Positions 32,406-40,467 of a DNA stretch of 55,782 nucleotides are shown here, in pieces. The DNA is from an uncultured Clostridia bacterium (GTDB lineage: Bacteria > Bacillota > Clostridia > Lachnospirales > Anaerotignaceae). The DNA is taken from the NCBI GenBank assembly GCA_910587195.1, contig CAJUKL010000013.1, positions 1 to 55,782 of the forward strand. The letters are read 5' to 3'. Under the pieces are notes generated by a model, which was not told the origin of the DNA, ran no database searches, and worked only from the letters and a program-made list of their open reading frames with translations. How positions within the stretch are numbered: position 1 is the first letter of the stretch; the number at the start of each line of letters is the position of its first letter. The position numbers and the translations under genes were made by a program.

Positions 32406-33368
32406 TTATTCTACAATAGATGCAGCTCCAATAATTCCTGCATCATTACCTAATGTTGCACGAATAATAGGAGGAATAAAAGCTCTTTCTCCAGCGAAGC
32501 AATATTTTTTGATATATACATTTAAAGGGTCTGTTAAATAAGTACCTTGATTGCAAACACCACCACTTAATAATACAACATCTGGACGGAAAATATTAAC
32601 CATATTTACAATTCCTTCCCCCAAGTATTTAATATAATTTTCAACCACTTCTTTTCCGGCAGCATCTCCTTGTTTTGCCGCATCAAAAGGTGTAATACCA
32701 TTGATTTCTTCTATATTTCCGTTACAAAGTTTGTTTAATAAGGATTCTGGATGCTGTTGTGCAGCACGTTTGGTGTCACGAATCAAAGCAGTTGCAGAAG
32801 AATAGGCTTCAAAACAACCATGTCTGCCACAAGTGCAATATTCTCCGCCAGAAATAATTGTAATATGTCCTAATTCTGCACCACCAGCATGCCCACCTTC
32901 AAAAATTTTTTTATCCATAACAATACCGCCACCAACGCCAGTACCTAAGGTAATCATAATAGCATTGTCATATTCCATTGCAGCACCGCCAACAACTTCT
33001 CCCAATGCAGCACAGTTTGCGTCGTTGGATAGACCCATAGGCAAATTGATATATTTTTTTAATTCTTGTAAAATAGGAACGTGTTCCCAATTTAGATTTC
33101 CAGCAAATACAACAACACCATTTTTAGAATCAATACAGCCAGGGCTGCCAATACCTAATGCTTTACATTCTGCAAGAGAAATTCCTGTTTTTTCCAAAAC
33201 AAAAAGGACAGCATTTGCCATATCTTTGATAACTTCTGTATAGTCACGGTTTGCCAATGTTTTAACAGAATGATTTGCAATAATTTTTTGATTTTGGTCA
33301 ACAATACCTACTTTAATATTTGTTCCACCTAAATCAATCCCAATACGATATTTTTTTTCTTTTGTCAT
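32406..33368 (-). CDS. glcK: ROK-family glucokinase
   Basis: It phosphorylates glucose with ATP. It shows IGIDLGGTNIKVGIVD (phosphate loop, about 8-23), GIGSPG, SNDANCAALGE with the catalytic Asp, TLGTGVGGGIV, and the zinc motif CTCGRHGCFEAY. There is no N-terminal DNA-binding domain, so it is an enzyme and not a ROK repressor. Length is 320 residues. It is a single gene convergent with nfi. Confidence 0.93.
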   Translation of the reverse strand: MTKEKKYRIGIDLGGTNIKVGIVDQNQKIIANHSVKTLANRDYTEVIKDMANAVLFVLEKTGISLAECKALGIGSPGCIDSKNGVVVFAGNLNWEHVPILQELKKYINLPMGLSNDANCAALGEVVGGAAMEYDNAIMITLGTGVGGGIVMDKKIFEGGHAGGAELGHITIISGGEYCTCGRHGCFEAYSSATALIRDTKRAAQQHPESLLNKLCNGNIEEINGITPFDAAKQGDAAGKEVVENYIKYLGEGIVNMVNIFRPDVVLLSGGVCNQGTYLTDPLNVYIKKYCFAGERAFIPPIIRATLGNDAGIIGAASIVE

Positions 33369-33450
33369 TTTGTTCGCTCCTTCCCTTGTTTCTAAGCTTT
33401 ATTTTATTTATTATAAAATAGATAAATCAAAAAAGCAATAAGGCTTTGTA

Positions 33451-33479
33451 TTGGCTTTTTGATAAATTTGTTGTAAAAT
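33451..33479 (+). promoter_or_regulatory. Promoter of the RelA-type synthetase gene
   Basis: TTGGCT and TAAAAT with a 17-base spacer, 36 bases before the ATG. Confidence 0.55.
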
Positions 33480-33514
33480 GGAATTGTCGAAAAAAATATA
33501 CGGAGGTGTTTTAT

Positions 33515-34312
33515 ATGGAAGTGCTGAACTGGAAGGAATTGCTTTATCCTTATACGCAGACCGTAGAAGAACTTCTTGTAAAGTTTCAAAGTATACAAAA
33601 AGAGTGTAAAAATCTAGGGGTTTATTGTCCGATTGAAAGTATCAGCGGGAGAGTAAAAAAAGCAGCCAGTATTATGGATAAAATAGCAAGAAAGCAAATT
33701 CCATATGAAAAAATAGAAAAGGAAATTGAAGATATTGCAGGAATTCGAATTTTATGCCAATTTGTGGAGGATATTTATAAAGTCATTGATATGATTAGAA
33801 TGAGAGATGGCAGAGATATGTATATTGTGCAGGAAAAAGATTACATCAAAAATAAAAAGCCGAGCGGATACCAAAGTTATCATATTATTATTAAATATCC
33901 CTTAAATACTGCTTTTGGCTATCGAGAAGTAATGGCAGAAATTCAAATTAGAACACTTGCCATGAATTTTTGGGCAACAGCAGAACATTCTTTGCGCTAT
34001 AAATATAGTGGAAATATTCCTGATTCTATTCAGGATAGGTTGACAAACTGTGCAGATGCAGCTTTCCATTTGGATAATGAAATGTCCACTATAAGGGGAG
34101 AAATTATCAATGCGCAGCAGTTAAATGAAATTAAGCAAAATTTAGTAAATAATATCTTAGAAAATATACAAAATCTTTATTTTGTGGCAAAATTAGATGA
34201 TATGAATAAAATCAATAAAGAATTTATTGACTTATGGGAGGCAGATGATGTTGACAAGTTAAGAGAGTTTAATGAAAAACTAAATATTATGGCGGAGTTA
34301 TATCGTATTTAG
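33515..34312 (+). CDS. Small alarmone synthetase, RelA/SpoT-domain GTP pyrophosphokinase
   Basis: It should make (p)ppGpp from ATP and GTP or GDP. The synthetase domain has DIAGIRILCQFVEDIYKVI, YIKNKKPSGYQSYHIIIKYP and EIQIRTLAMNFWATAEHSLRYKY. There is no hydrolase, TGS or ACT domain; 265 residues fits the RelQ/SAS class. The ATG at 33515 follows GGAGGTG. The downstream lipoprotein gene begins 15 bases after the stop and may be co-transcribed. Confidence 0.9.
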   Translation: MEVLNWKELLYPYTQTVEELLVKFQSIQKECKNLGVYCPIESISGRVKKAASIMDKIARKQIPYEKIEKEIEDIAGIRILCQFVEDIYKVIDMIRMRDGRDMYIVQEKDYIKNKKPSGYQSYHIIIKYPLNTAFGYREVMAEIQIRTLAMNFWATAEHSLRYKYSGNIPDSIQDRLTNCADAAFHLDNEMSTIRGEIINAQQLNEIKQNLVNNILENIQNLYFVAKLDDMNKINKEFIDLWEADDVDKLREFNEKLNIMAELYRI

Positions 34313-34327
34313 CAGAAAGGAAGTATT

Positions 34328-35263
34328 ATGAAAAAAATAATGATAGTGTGGCTTGTGGCTTGTGTTTTGCTACCATTTTCTGGTTGTGCAGCACAGCAAG
34401 AACAGTCAGAACAGACAGCAAAAGTGAATGAAAAAATAGAAAATCCATTAAATAATTTGGAAACAACTTATTTTTCTGAAACAGAAAAAAATCCAGTCAG
34501 CATAGAAAATTTAGAGTATGACATTCAAACGGGTCATTTTTTAGTAGGGACAGAAAACAGCAACAGAATTGAATTATATTACCCACAAATTGATACTGTA
34601 AGTGCTTTACCAGATGGTGTAGAGCAGTCCATTTGGCTGGAACAAATTAAAAGTGATTTTCAAAAGACAGAATTATTTCGACAAGCTGCCATGACTTTTT
34701 ATATGGAGCAAACTGCAAATATGACAGAAGAAGAAATGAATACAGAGCAGTTATTTGTGGATAGTCGTTATAGAATACAGACTGCAAATTCCAAAATTAT
34801 CAGTGCAGTTTATCAGGAAGGCGTTTCTCGTTTAGGGCGTCCTGCTGATTATAGTGCTGTAGGTATTACTGTCAGTTTAGCAGAAAACAGAGCATTACAA
34901 ATCAATGAAATGATTACAGATTTTGATGCACTATTAACTTTATTGGAAACAGACCAATTTACACCGATTCCCTATTTTGAAAATGAAACTATGCCTTTTC
35001 ATCAATTAATGCAAACCATGCCATATATGAGAGAAGAAATTGTAGAAATTTTAAAAAATAATAATAAAAGGGCAATGTTTACCGAAACAGAAGAAGGTGC
35101 AGAAATTTTATGGGAAAATCGTGTATTTGAATGGTATTTATGGGATAATCAACTTGTCATTGTATATATTGAAGATGGATATAATCATCAATACAGTATA
35201 GAGTTAGAAAAAATAAGAGAGATTATAGAGGACAGTTTTTATCAAAATTATATAGAAGTATAA
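34328..35263 (+). CDS. Lipoprotein with DUF3298/RsiV-like domain
   Basis: A signal peptide (MKKIMIVWLVACVLLPF) ends in the lipobox FSGC, so Cys20 is probably lipidated. The exported part includes EYDIQTGHFLVGTENSNRI and SAVYQEGVSRLGRPADYSA, similar in pattern to DUF4163/DUF3298 extracytoplasmic domains, which bind ligands in some anti-sigma factors. The molecular role is unknown. Length is 311 residues. Confidence 0.75.
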   Translation: MKKIMIVWLVACVLLPFSGCAAQQEQSEQTAKVNEKIENPLNNLETTYFSETEKNPVSIENLEYDIQTGHFLVGTENSNRIELYYPQIDTVSALPDGVEQSIWLEQIKSDFQKTELFRQAAMTFYMEQTANMTEEEMNTEQLFVDSRYRIQTANSKIISAVYQEGVSRLGRPADYSAVGITVSLAENRALQINEMITDFDALLTLLETDQFTPIPYFENETMPFHQLMQTMPYMREEIVEILKNNNKRAMFTETEEGAEILWENRVFEWYLWDNQLVIVYIEDGYNHQYSIELEKIREIIEDSFYQNYIEV

Positions 35264-35280
35264 AAATTTTATCATTTATG

Positions 35281-35305
35281 CCCATTATCTTTTTTTGATA
35301 ATGGG
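35281..35305 (+). terminator. Terminator after the lipoprotein gene
   Basis: CCCATTATC-TTTTTTT-GATAATGGG followed by TTTCTT, 18 bases after the stop. Confidence 0.75.
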
Positions 35306-35307
35306 TT

Positions 35308-35523
35308 TCTTCACGCTTTCTTGACGCTTTCTTGAAAGAAAGCTTAGCAAAGAACTTTGTGCGAAACTTCGTTTCGCTGCCGTATGTTGGAGTTGAGTGG
35401 TTGCTTGAAATGAACGACAACAAACCACCATACGTTAAAAAAATCGTTCCTTTCTGTTTGCAAAAAATAAGGTTTTTGGTCAAGCTTTTTTCAAAAAGCT
35501 TGAAAAGTTTCCGCTTTTTTGAA
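35308..35523 (+). repeat. Composite palindromic repeat, copy I
   Basis: CGCTTTCTTGAAAGAAAGC; GCGAAACTTCGTTTCGC; the spacer with GAACGACAACAAACCACCA; and AAGCTTTTTTCAAAAAGCTT. The later modules are missing. The second module differs from other copies on both arms (GCGAAAC/GTTTCGC versus GCAAAAC/GTTTTGC). Confidence 0.85.
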
Positions 35524-35592
35524 GTTTTTTTGTTGCTTCTATCGTTTATGATATAAGGGTGTAAAAAAATGTTTGCAGAAAGGGGGAAAGAA

Positions 35593-36093
35593 ATGACAAC
35601 AGAACAATGGCAAAAAAGTATTGAGCAATATGAAAAACTAATCTTTACAATCTGCTATCAAATGGTACATGATTATCATGAGGCGCAAAATTTAACACAA
35701 GAAACCTTTCTTTCCGCCTATACCCACAAAGAAAGCTGTCAAATGGAAACTGTAAAACCTTGGCTGGCTCGCATTGCAACAAACAAAGCAAAAGATTATT
35801 TAAAAAGTGCTTATTTTCGAAAAGAACGCATGGAAATTAGTGAAGGAGAAACAGACCCTTCTCCTTTGCCTGAAGTGATTTATTTGCAAAAAGAAGGGAT
35901 AGAAAAAATTAAAAAACATATTTTGAATTTACAAGAACCATACAATATGGTAAGTTGTATGTATTTTTTAGAGGGAAAATCCATTGGTGAGATTTCACAA
36001 ATCTTAGAACGCCCCATAAAAACAGTACAAACACAACTTTATCGCAGCAAAAAAATATTACGAGAAAAAATGAAAAAGGAGGGAAATGCATGA
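35593..36093 (+). CDS. ECF-type RNA polymerase sigma factor
   Basis: Region 2 shows YEKLIFTICYQMVHDYHEAQNLTQETFLSAY; region 4 shows the helix-turn-helix EGKSIGEISQILERPIKTV and QLYRSKKILREKM. The ATG at 35593 (166 residues) follows AGGGGG by 6 bases; an ATG at 35569 would add eight residues. Its stop overlaps the next gene by 4 bases (ATGA), the usual link to a cognate anti-sigma factor. Confidence 0.92.
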   Translation: MTTEQWQKSIEQYEKLIFTICYQMVHDYHEAQNLTQETFLSAYTHKESCQMETVKPWLARIATNKAKDYLKSAYFRKERMEISEGETDPSPLPEVIYLQKEGIEKIKKHILNLQEPYNMVSCMYFLEGKSIGEISQILERPIKTVQTQLYRSKKILREKMKKEGNA

Positions 36094-36536
36094 CTATTTT
36101 TCATAAAAATGGACATATCACGGCAGAAGGATTTTTTTTGCTGGTAACAGAAAAAGCAGATGAAATGCAAAGACTGGAATTATCAGAACATCTTTCTTTT
36201 TGCGATGAGTGTTTAGAACAATATCTAAAAGAAGTAGAAAAAATAACATTATTAGAAACAGAAGAAAGGCTTGCAAAGCGTGTGATAAAACAAGTAAAAC
36301 ATAAAACCGCTTTTTTGCTACAAAAAAGATTTGGTACAGCGGTGGTTGCTGCTTGTATTTCTATGCTGCTATGGACATCTGGCGCATTTTCCTATGAAAT
36401 GATACTATGGCAAGCAGATAATGTGGAACGTTTGGAAGAAGGGATTGAAAAAATTCGTTGGCAAAATCAAAATGCATTTCATAATGTATCATGGAAATAT
36501 CATCAAATTTTTGATAAACTAGATAGAGTACGATAA
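36090..36536 (+). CDS. Anti-sigma factor with zinc-finger-like N-terminus
   Basis: The N-terminal domain has LSEHLSFCDECLEQYL, the H-x3-C-x2-C pattern of ZAS anti-sigma domains. One membrane helix lies at about residues 80-102 (GTAVVAACISMLLWTSGAF), and a 45-residue extracytoplasmic tail follows. It overlaps the sigma factor gene by 4 bases, so its target is very probably that sigma factor. Confidence 0.85.
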   Translation: MTIFHKNGHITAEGFFLLVTEKADEMQRLELSEHLSFCDECLEQYLKEVEKITLLETEERLAKRVIKQVKHKTAFLLQKRFGTAVVAACISMLLWTSGAFSYEMILWQADNVERLEEGIEKIRWQNQNAFHNVSWKYHQIFDKLDRVR

Positions 36537-36548
36537 GGAGGGAGAAGA

Positions 36549-37307
36549 ATGGAAAAAAATAAGTTTTTAATGTTTTTATTTGCAATGGTGCCAGGCATGA
36601 GTCATATGTATTTAGGAATGATGAAAAAAGGAATCCTTTTAATGTCGCTGTTTTTAGCACCACTTGCCTTGATTTTTTTAACAAGAGGTGGTTTAGAAAT
36701 TATAAGCTGTATTTTGCCTGTTGTATGGTGCTATAGCTTTTTTGATACATTTCGCTATAAAAATCATAGCAAAGAGGAACGGTATCATTTAGATGAAGAA
36801 TTTTATAAAGTATTTAAAATTTTTTGTTTGCAAGAAGCTGTACCTATGCTGATGAGAAGAAAAAAATTAGTAGGCATTTGTTGTATTTTTTTAGGAGTCT
36901 ATACCTTTATTTATAATATATTAGGCTATTTTACAAATTTTTTTGGCAGGCTATTTTTGTCTTGTTATCTTATCTTGAGCAAAGTGCCAACTTTATTAGT
37001 TGTTCTTTTTTTATTAAAGTTAGGCATTGACTTGTTACATGCGGAAGATGATGATTTTGTAGCATATTCTGTAAAAAAACAAAAGAATATCTATCAAAAT
37101 GAGGTACAGCCAAAAAAAGAAGCAGAAAGCAAAACAACACAAGAAATTCCAAAAGAGGAAATTATAAAAACAGAGGCTGAACAAAGCAATGAACAAAGGG
37201 AAGAAGAAGTTATGGATATTCAAAAGGAACAACAAATTGAAATAAACTTGGAAAAAGGAGAAAAAATTGTAGAGCCTATTTTTTTAGAAAAAAGAATAGA
37301 AGAATGA
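36549..37307 (+). CDS. Membrane protein with TM2-like N-terminus and Glu-rich tail
   Basis: The N-terminal region (MVPGMSHMYLGMMKKGILLM) has the PGxxHxYLGxxxxG pattern of TM2-type proteins. Four or so hydrophobic segments follow up to about residue 160. The last 80 residues are a charged tail rich in Glu and Lys (KEEIIKTEAEQSNEQREEE). It follows the anti-sigma gene by 12 bases with AAGGAGGG, so it is probably the third gene of the sigma operon. Function is unknown. Confidence 0.7.
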   Translation: MEKNKFLMFLFAMVPGMSHMYLGMMKKGILLMSLFLAPLALIFLTRGGLEIISCILPVVWCYSFFDTFRYKNHSKEERYHLDEEFYKVFKIFCLQEAVPMLMRRKKLVGICCIFLGVYTFIYNILGYFTNFFGRLFLSCYLILSKVPTLLVVLFLLKLGIDLLHAEDDDFVAYSVKKQKNIYQNEVQPKKEAESKTTQEIPKEEIIKTEAEQSNEQREEEVMDIQKEQQIEINLEKGEKIVEPIFLEKRIEE

Positions 37308-37319
37308 GATAGAAGCGTA

Positions 37320-37348
37320 TTGAAATGTTATTATGCTTATGATATACT
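37320..37348 (+). promoter_or_regulatory. Promoter before the M50-like gene
   Basis: TTGAAA and TATACT with 17 bases between. A long stem AAGAAGCTGTT / AACAGCTTCTT (37358-37395) follows in the leader. Confidence 0.6.
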
Positions 37349-37425
37349 GTAAACACAAAGAAGCTGTTTTTCTAAAAAAAGAAGAACAGCTTCTTAATTC
37401 CATATAGAAAGAAAGGAGTTTTGCT

Positions 37426-38061
37426 ATGTTTTTGACACGAAATATCTTATTACAGGTTTTGTTTGGGATTCTTTCCTTTTTTGCCGTCACAACTTGCCAT
37501 GAATTAACAAGAGCAGCCGTTTCAACAGCATTAGGCGATGTAATGCCAAAAAATGAAAAAAATATTACCCTTAACCCTTTAAAGTATACAGAACCGATTG
37601 GAGCAATTTTATTTATCATTACGTTTTTGCAGGGATATGGTGCTTTTGGCTGGAGCAAAGCAGTTCGCACTAGTCCTTTATATTATAAAAATAGAAAAAG
37701 AGATTCTTTACTTGTAGCAATCTTACCTAGTGTAGCAAATCTAGTTTTTGCTTTTATTGTCTTAATACTATGGAAAATTCTTCCTTTGCATAATAGCGTT
37801 ATCAGTACCTTTTTAAATGTATTAATTGTGTATAATGTTTCTTTTGCAGTTTGTAATTGTTTGCCAGTGCCACCTATGGATTGTGTAAAAGTGCTTTCTT
37901 TAGTATTACCGCCAAAACAATATTTTACTTATATGCAGTATGAGAAAATTATACAGGTTGTTTTTATCTTTTTGCTTATTTTTCGTGTGTTTGGTTCTGT
38001 GCTGGATACTATTTCTTTAACAATTATACGTGGCATGGAATATTTGTTATTTTTCTTATAA
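37426..38061 (+). CDS. M50 (site-2 protease-like) membrane protein with incomplete zinc site
   Basis: A 211-residue membrane protein of the M50B type. It shows NPLKYTEPIGAILFI, GYGAFGWSKAV and NCLPVPPMDCVKVL, which correspond to the usual NPxxHxDPxG, GWAKPV and NLLPxPPLDG motifs. The zinc motif HExxH reads HELTR at about residues 25-29: Arg replaces the second His. The third-ligand Asp in PPMD is kept. The His of NPxxHxDP is also changed. It may be a catalytically dead relative. The HELTR context is CHELTRAAV. Confidence 0.8.
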   Translation: MFLTRNILLQVLFGILSFFAVTTCHELTRAAVSTALGDVMPKNEKNITLNPLKYTEPIGAILFIITFLQGYGAFGWSKAVRTSPLYYKNRKRDSLLVAILPSVANLVFAFIVLILWKILPLHNSVISTFLNVLIVYNVSFAVCNCLPVPPMDCVKVLSLVLPPKQYFTYMQYEKIIQVVFIFLLIFRVFGSVLDTISLTIIRGMEYLLFFL

Positions 38062-38065
38062 ACAT

Positions 38066-38340
38066 TTCGCTTTCTTGAAAGAAAGCTTAGCAAAGAACTT
38101 TAATGACTGTGCTTTGAAATGGAATGGTTATTGTAGTGGAACGACAACAGAGCACCAACGGTTAAAATTTAGAATTTGTTCTGTTTGTAAAAGAAAAAGT
38201 TTAGGGTCAAGCCCTTTTTAAAGGGCTTGCGGGTGTTTGAGGGCAGTGCCCTCAAGGTGTTTTACACTTGCAAGTGTGTTTTTGAAGAAGTCTGGAGGAA
38301 CTTTTTACAAGTAAAAAAATCCCTCCAAAAACTTCCAAAT
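38066..38340 (+). repeat. Composite palindromic repeat, copy J
   Basis: CGCTTTCTTGAAAGAAAGC; spacer with GTGGAACGACAACAGAGCACC; AAGCCCTTTTTAAAGGGCTT; GAGGGCAGTGCCCTC; ACACTTGCAAGTGT; GGAACTTTTTACAAGTAAAA. Two stems differ from copy C on both arms (AAGCCC/GGGCTT for AAGCTT, and ACACTT/AAGTGT for ACGCTT/AAGCGT). It starts right after the M50-like gene. Confidence 0.88.
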
Positions 38341-38381
38341 TTTATTAAATTTATACGAAAATCACTTTCTGGATAAGAGAA

Positions 38382-39704
38382 TCAAAATTCTTTTTCTTTT
38401 ACGTCAATTCCTGTAATTTCTTTAAAAATAGCAGCATCAAAATTCGGTATTGCTTGAATAATTGTTTTTTCTCGGTTTGTCAAAGTTTTCCACCATATTT
38501 GACATGCTTCATAAAAAGAATATCGCTTTAAATATCCTCCAGTGATATGATACTCCGGATAAAAATGTTTTTCTTCTGCTGTCATATCCTGTTTTGGAAT
38601 CCATTCTGTTAAACGAATACGACTTAAAATACGATTTGCTTTGCTTTTTTTCCAAATTTTATGCGTCCAATCAGATGGTTTATTAAATAAATATAGTTTT
38701 GGCTCCTCTGTATTAAAATAACCACTGGAATAATTTGTTGTGTTAAAATTTCCCGTGTTCCCATTTCCTGTGTTATAACTTCCTGTGTTATAATTCCCTG
38801 CATTATGCTCTCCTGTATTATAATTTCCTATATTATGCTCTCCAACATTATATCCTCCAGTATTATAATTTCCGGCATTGTGTCCTGCTATACTATTATA
38901 ATAATTTGGATTACGGGAATTAAAACTACCAACATTATAGCTACTATTATTAGACTTTCCATTATTATAATATCCATTATTTTGATTGCCTATATTAAAG
39001 TTTCCATTATTCTGATTTCCTACATTACAGTTTCCTCTGTTATAATCTCCTACGTTCCAATCCCCTGTATTTTGATTGCCTGTATTTTGCTTTTCCGTAT
39101 TGCTCAAGCACAAAATATCATACCAATTTAACTCTTTTATAATTTTTATTTGATTCGTACAACATTTTTTTCCTAGGGCATAAAAATCAATTTCCCCTAA
39201 TGCAAGCACTTCTGCAATTTTATAGGCTCTTTTTTCTCCATAATTACAGTAATCCAAACAATCTAAAGCATGCAAACAATAATGAAATCCTTTTTCACAA
39301 TATTTAGGAGGAATATCTTCTTGATAAATTTTCCCAACTTCAAACGCTTGTCCGTTAAAATGCCAGTCTGGAGGAAATATTTTGTAACCTCTCTCAATTT
39401 TTAGCAAATCCATGACTTCCTGCCAATCTAATTCTCGGATAATCTGAATCTTATTAGTAGAACATTTTCCATTTTTGGGGTCCAAATCAATCTCACCCAG
39501 CGCAAGCACTTCTGTCACCTTGTTTTGCTTGTTAAAATCATAATAAATAAAACAATCTTCTAGCTTTAAGCAAAAATGGATTCCCTGTTTACAACATTTT
39601 GGTGTAACATCTTCCTGATAAATTTTCCCAACTTCAAACTTCATTCCTCTGCAAGTCCAATCTGGTTGAAATACTTTATAGCCATTGATTTTCTTTTCCC
39701 CCAT
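38382..39704 (-). CDS. Protein with duplicated N-terminal domain and NxGxx pentapeptide solenoid
   Basis: A 440-residue cytoplasmic protein. Two similar domains of about 95 residues (8-100 and 106-198) share GYK-x-F-x-PDW, FEVGKIYQED, the H-[FY]-CL motif and EVLALGEI; this resembles the phage-associated DUF7666 (from memory). Residues 204-334 are pentapeptide units of the type NTGNY, NVGEH, NAGNY, predicted to form a beta solenoid. A helical domain (340-440) follows. GAAGGG precedes the ATG. It starts 17 bases after the pseudouridine synthase gene and so ends the scpAB operon. The function is unknown. Confidence 0.8.
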   Translation of the reverse strand: MGEKKINGYKVFQPDWTCRGMKFEVGKIYQEDVTPKCCKQGIHFCLKLEDCFIYYDFNKQNKVTEVLALGEIDLDPKNGKCSTNKIQIIRELDWQEVMDLLKIERGYKIFPPDWHFNGQAFEVGKIYQEDIPPKYCEKGFHYCLHALDCLDYCNYGEKRAYKIAEVLALGEIDFYALGKKCCTNQIKIIKELNWYDILCLSNTEKQNTGNQNTGDWNVGDYNRGNCNVGNQNNGNFNIGNQNNGYYNNGKSNNSSYNVGSFNSRNPNYYNSIAGHNAGNYNTGGYNVGEHNIGNYNTGEHNAGNYNTGSYNTGNGNTGNFNTTNYSSGYFNTEEPKLYLFNKPSDWTHKIWKKSKANRILSRIRLTEWIPKQDMTAEEKHFYPEYHITGGYLKRYSFYEACQIWWKTLTNREKTIIQAIPNFDAAIFKEITGIDVKEKEF

Positions 39705-39721
39705 ATTTTTCCCTTCTTTGT

Positions 39722-40429
39722 TTATTGTTTTTTTAGATAATCAATTTCTTTTTGTGTCAAATAGCGATAACTTCCTTTGGGGAGGTCTTTTAAAAATAAA
39801 GTTCCGGTTGCAATTCTCTTTAATTTTAATACGGGATGTTGAATGGCATCACACATTTTTCTGACCTGCCGATTTCTTCCCTCATGAATGACAATATGAA
39901 CTGTTGCATATTTTTTATCTTTTTGTAAGATTTCCAATTTTGCTGGCTGTGTTTTTTTTCCATCAATGACAATTCCCCTTTGAAATCTTGCAATATCCGC
40001 TTCAGAAGGGATGCCAAATAGTTTTGCTTCATAGGTTTTTTCAATATTATGTTTTGGATGTGTCAAATGATACGTCAAATCTCCATCATTTGTTAATAAA
40101 AGCAGTCCCGAGGTATCATAATCCAAACGTCCCACCGGATACACTCTTTCTGAAATGTTTAATAAATCCATAACAGTAGGTCTTTGAAATTGGTCTTTTA
40201 CCGTTGTAACATAACCCTCCGGTTTATGAAGCATAATATAAATAAAATTTTTTAGTTGTACTTTTTTATTTTCATAAAAAACAATATCTTTTTGAGGTTC
40301 TACCTTTGTTCCCAGCTCTGTAATTACTTTTCCATTTACTTGTACTTTCCCCATAACAATCAGTTCTTCTGCTTTCCGACGAGAAGCAACACCTGCTTCT
40401 GCTAAAAATTTTTGTAACCTCATTTCCAT
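39722..40429 (-). CDS. rluB: RsuA/RluB-family pseudouridine synthase
   Basis: It isomerises a specific uridine in rRNA. An S4 domain (MEMRLQKFLAEAGVASRRKA) is followed by the catalytic domain with GRLDYDTSGLLLLTNDG (catalytic Asp) and EGRNRQVRKMCDA. I chose the ATG at 40429 (235 residues) because GGGGGGAG lies just before it. Clostridial genomes commonly carry this gene beside scpA-scpB-dacB. The exact target (RluB or RsuA type) cannot be settled here; the context favours RluB. Confidence 0.88.
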   Translation of the reverse strand: MEMRLQKFLAEAGVASRRKAEELIVMGKVQVNGKVITELGTKVEPQKDIVFYENKKVQLKNFIYIMLHKPEGYVTTVKDQFQRPTVMDLLNISERVYPVGRLDYDTSGLLLLTNDGDLTYHLTHPKHNIEKTYEAKLFGIPSEADIARFQRGIVIDGKKTQPAKLEILQKDKKYATVHIVIHEGRNRQVRKMCDAIQHPVLKLKRIATGTLFLKDLPKGSYRYLTQKEIDYLKKQ

Positions 40430-40467
40430 TTTTCTCCCCCCGTTTTTTTCCAAAAAAAGAAATTTTT

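Noticed and set aside
32406..33368. ROK transcriptional repressor
   Set aside because: There is no N-terminal winged helix, and the kinase motifs begin within the first 10 residues.
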